This document shows positions 5,463 to 6,833 of a stretch of 6,833 bases of DNA, one piece after another. Numbering within the stretch: position 1 is the stretch's first letter; the number at the start of each line of letters is the position of its first letter. Both the position numbers and the translations under genes were made by a program. The stretch spans positions 1 through 6,833 of the forward strand of contig CAKPRX010000102.1 in NCBI GenBank assembly GCA_934183135.1, written 5' to 3'. The stretch is from an uncultured Prevotella sp. Lineage in GTDB: Bacteria > Bacteroidota > Bacteroidia > Bacteroidales > Bacteroidaceae. The notes beneath the pieces were generated by a model. The model had not been told where the DNA came from. It ran no database searches and saw nothing but the letters and a program-made list of their open reading frames with translations.

Positions 5463-6833
5463 TCAGACTACTATGTTGGTGCCCAGCCTGCGGGCATAGT
5501 CGTTGCGAACGGTCTGCAGCTGGGTGTATTCTTTAATCAGTTGGTTCATGCGGGCCGGCTCCGAGGTGGCCGCGGCTATCTCGGTGCTCAGGGCCTTGAG
5601 CCGCCGCTCCACATAGTCCATGCGGAAGTCGAGCACCAGGTGCAGCGTCTGGTTGCGCAGCTGTTCCTCTTCTTCCTTCTGTCGCTCTTTGTCGTCGACA
5701 TAGGCATCCAGGGGGGCGGGCTCGTCGTTGCGCATCAGCTGCAGGCGGTCTACGCACAGGTCGGCAGCCACGCGCCCTATCTCTATGTCCTCATGGTGTA
5801 TGAAGTAGCCCTCGCTGTCAAAGTCGGGGTCATCGGCATGGGCCACGGCCTCGTCTAAGATACGGCGGTAGAGTGGGTTGTTAAACTGCAGCTCGTCGGC
5901 CTGTAGGTCGTAGTATATGTACTGGGCCACGGTGAGGTCTACCGTGCCTCCGCCCTCGGTCTCTATCTGGTGGAACACCCTCCGGGCACCTTTGCGTATA
6001 ATCATCTGAGCCAGCAGGCGCTCTACCTTCTCCTGGGCCGATACCGGCTGTCCGATGGAGGGCTGTGTGGCCGTCTCGGTCGCCATGGGTGGTGCCTCCC
6101 CGCCCCGTCGGGCCTCGGCGCTCTTGCTCTCCTTGGCCTCGCGGATAAAGTTGTTCATCGTGTTGATAAGCGTAGACTCGGCCACGCCTATCCGCTGTAC
6201 ACAGGTCTGTACATACGTGTCGCGCAAGATGGTGTTGGTTACCAGCGAGATACTCTTGATGATAGAGTTGATGGCTGCCGTGCGCTTTACGGGGTCGGTC
6301 TCGTCCTTCAGGAGCAGCTCGGTCTTAAACTGGATGAAGTCGGTCTCGTTGGTGTCTATGTACTGGCGCAGTTCGTCGGCCGTATGCTTGCGGGCGAAAC
6401 TGTCTGGGTCGTCGCCGTCGGGCAGCAGCAGTACCTTGAGGTTCATTCCCTCAGACAGGAGCATGTCGGTGCCCTTGAGGGCGGCATGCAGGCCGGCCGC
6501 GTCGTCGTCGTAGATGAGGGTGATATTGGACGTGAGCCGGTGGAGCATGTGTATCTGCGGAAAACTGAGCGCGGTGCCCGAGCCGGCCACCACATTCTCG
6601 ATGCCGGCCTGGTGCATGGAGATAACGTCGGCCTGTCCCTCTACCAGATACACTCGGTCGTTCTTTACAATGGCTTTCTTGGCCTGGTAGATGCCGTAGA
6701 GCTCGTGGGCCTTGTGGTAGATGTCGGAGTCGGGGGAGTTGACGTACTTCATGTTGACTCCTTTGGTACGCGAGTCGAGTACGCGGGCGGTGAAGCCCAC
6801 TACTTTGCCGCTGAGGCCTATCCATGGGAAGAC
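5463..6833 (-). CDS. dnaG: DNA primase DnaG, partial (N-terminus beyond the right edge)
   Basis: The reading frame is open to the window edge; 456 C-terminal residues are present. The zinc-binding domain and first part of the catalytic core are missing, about 200 residues judged from the position of the active site. The first residues VFPWIGLSGKVVGFTARVL (1-19) and KYVNSPDS (29-36) are standard core sequence. The Toprim catalytic residues are visible: E65 in VEGQAD (64-69), and D109 and D111 in YDDDAAG (108-114). LLLPDGDDPDSFARKH (135-150) is typical of this phylum. A charged linker rich in Glu, Ala and Pro (232-270) precedes a helical C-terminal domain (271-456) that should bind the replicative helicase DnaB; near the end is a predicted helical hairpin with an acidic Lys/Glu stretch (about 380-392). 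DnaG makes RNA primers at the replication fork. It looks like the leading visible gene of an operon with the TPR gene, 9 bp away, and cls. Confidence 0.97.
   Translation of the reverse strand, partial: VFPWIGLSGKVVGFTARVLDSRTKGVNMKYVNSPDSDIYHKAHELYGIYQAKKAIVKNDRVYLVEGQADVISMHQAGIENVVAGSGTALSFPQIHMLHRLTSNITLIYDDDAAGLHAALKGTDMLLSEGMNLKVLLLPDGDDPDSFARKHTADELRQYIDTNETDFIQFKTELLLKDETDPVKRTAAINSIIKSISLVTNTILRDTYVQTCVQRIGVAESTLINTMNNFIREAKESKSAEARRGGEAPPMATETATQPSIGQPVSAQEKVERLLAQMIIRKGARRVFHQIETEGGGTVDLTVAQYIYYDLQADELQFNNPLYRRILDEAVAHADDPDFDSEGYFIHHEDIEIGRVAADLCVDRLQLMRNDEPAPLDAYVDDKERQKEEEEQLRNQTLHLVLDFRMDYVERRLKALSTEIAAATSEPARMNQLIKEYTQLQTVRNDYARRLGTNIVV

Noticed and set aside
4797..5858. Two plus-strand open frames of 161-185 codons opposite dnaG and the TPR gene
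   Set aside because: They are shadows of real minus-strand genes, rich in Gly and Val from complementary codon bias, and they cross gene boundaries.

Overview
The window reads as chromosomal DNA of a GC-rich member of the Bacteroidales, most likely the Prevotellaceae. Three things point there: a TAnnTTTG-type -7 promoter element followed by a short leader with no Shine-Dalgarno sequence; a DUF3822-family gene directly before rsmD; and a DnaG primase with the central sequence typical of this phylum. The exact genus is inference. The window is housekeeping in character, with no transposase, integrase, phage gene or CRISPR array.

Layout. Bases 1-496 hold no convincing protein gene. They are AT-richer than the rest and packed with direct and inverted repeats: a 15-bp perfect inverted repeat (238-283), a terminator-like hairpin (421-453), and a diverged inverted copy shared between the two. 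A promoter element lies at 471-478. From it runs a tight three-gene plus-strand unit (497-2302): a small membrane-anchored protein with a pseudopilin-like periplasmic part, a DUF3822 protein of predicted actin-like fold, and rsmD (16S rRNA guanine-N2 methyltransferase). The first two genes overlap by 26 bp and the last two overlap as ATGA.

A 14-bp GC-rich gap holding a near-perfect palindrome separates this unit from a convergent minus-strand unit (6833 to 2317): the C-terminal two thirds of DnaG primase (its start lies beyond the right edge), an unrecognised membrane-anchored protein with C-terminal TPR-like repeats, and a two-HKD cardiolipin synthase. Spacings are 9 bp and an ATGA overlap, so this also looks like one operon.

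How the genes work together. RsmD (ribosome maturation), DnaG (replication priming) and Cls (membrane lipid) have known separate roles. The least understood part is the pseudopilin-like/DUF3822 pair. A pilin-like membrane protein beside a protein of PilM/GspL-like fold resembles the core pairing of type II secretion and type IV pilus inner-membrane platforms. The other candidate for something undescribed is the structured leader at 1-470, where one repeat could pair with, and so block, the terminator-like hairpin ahead of the operon.
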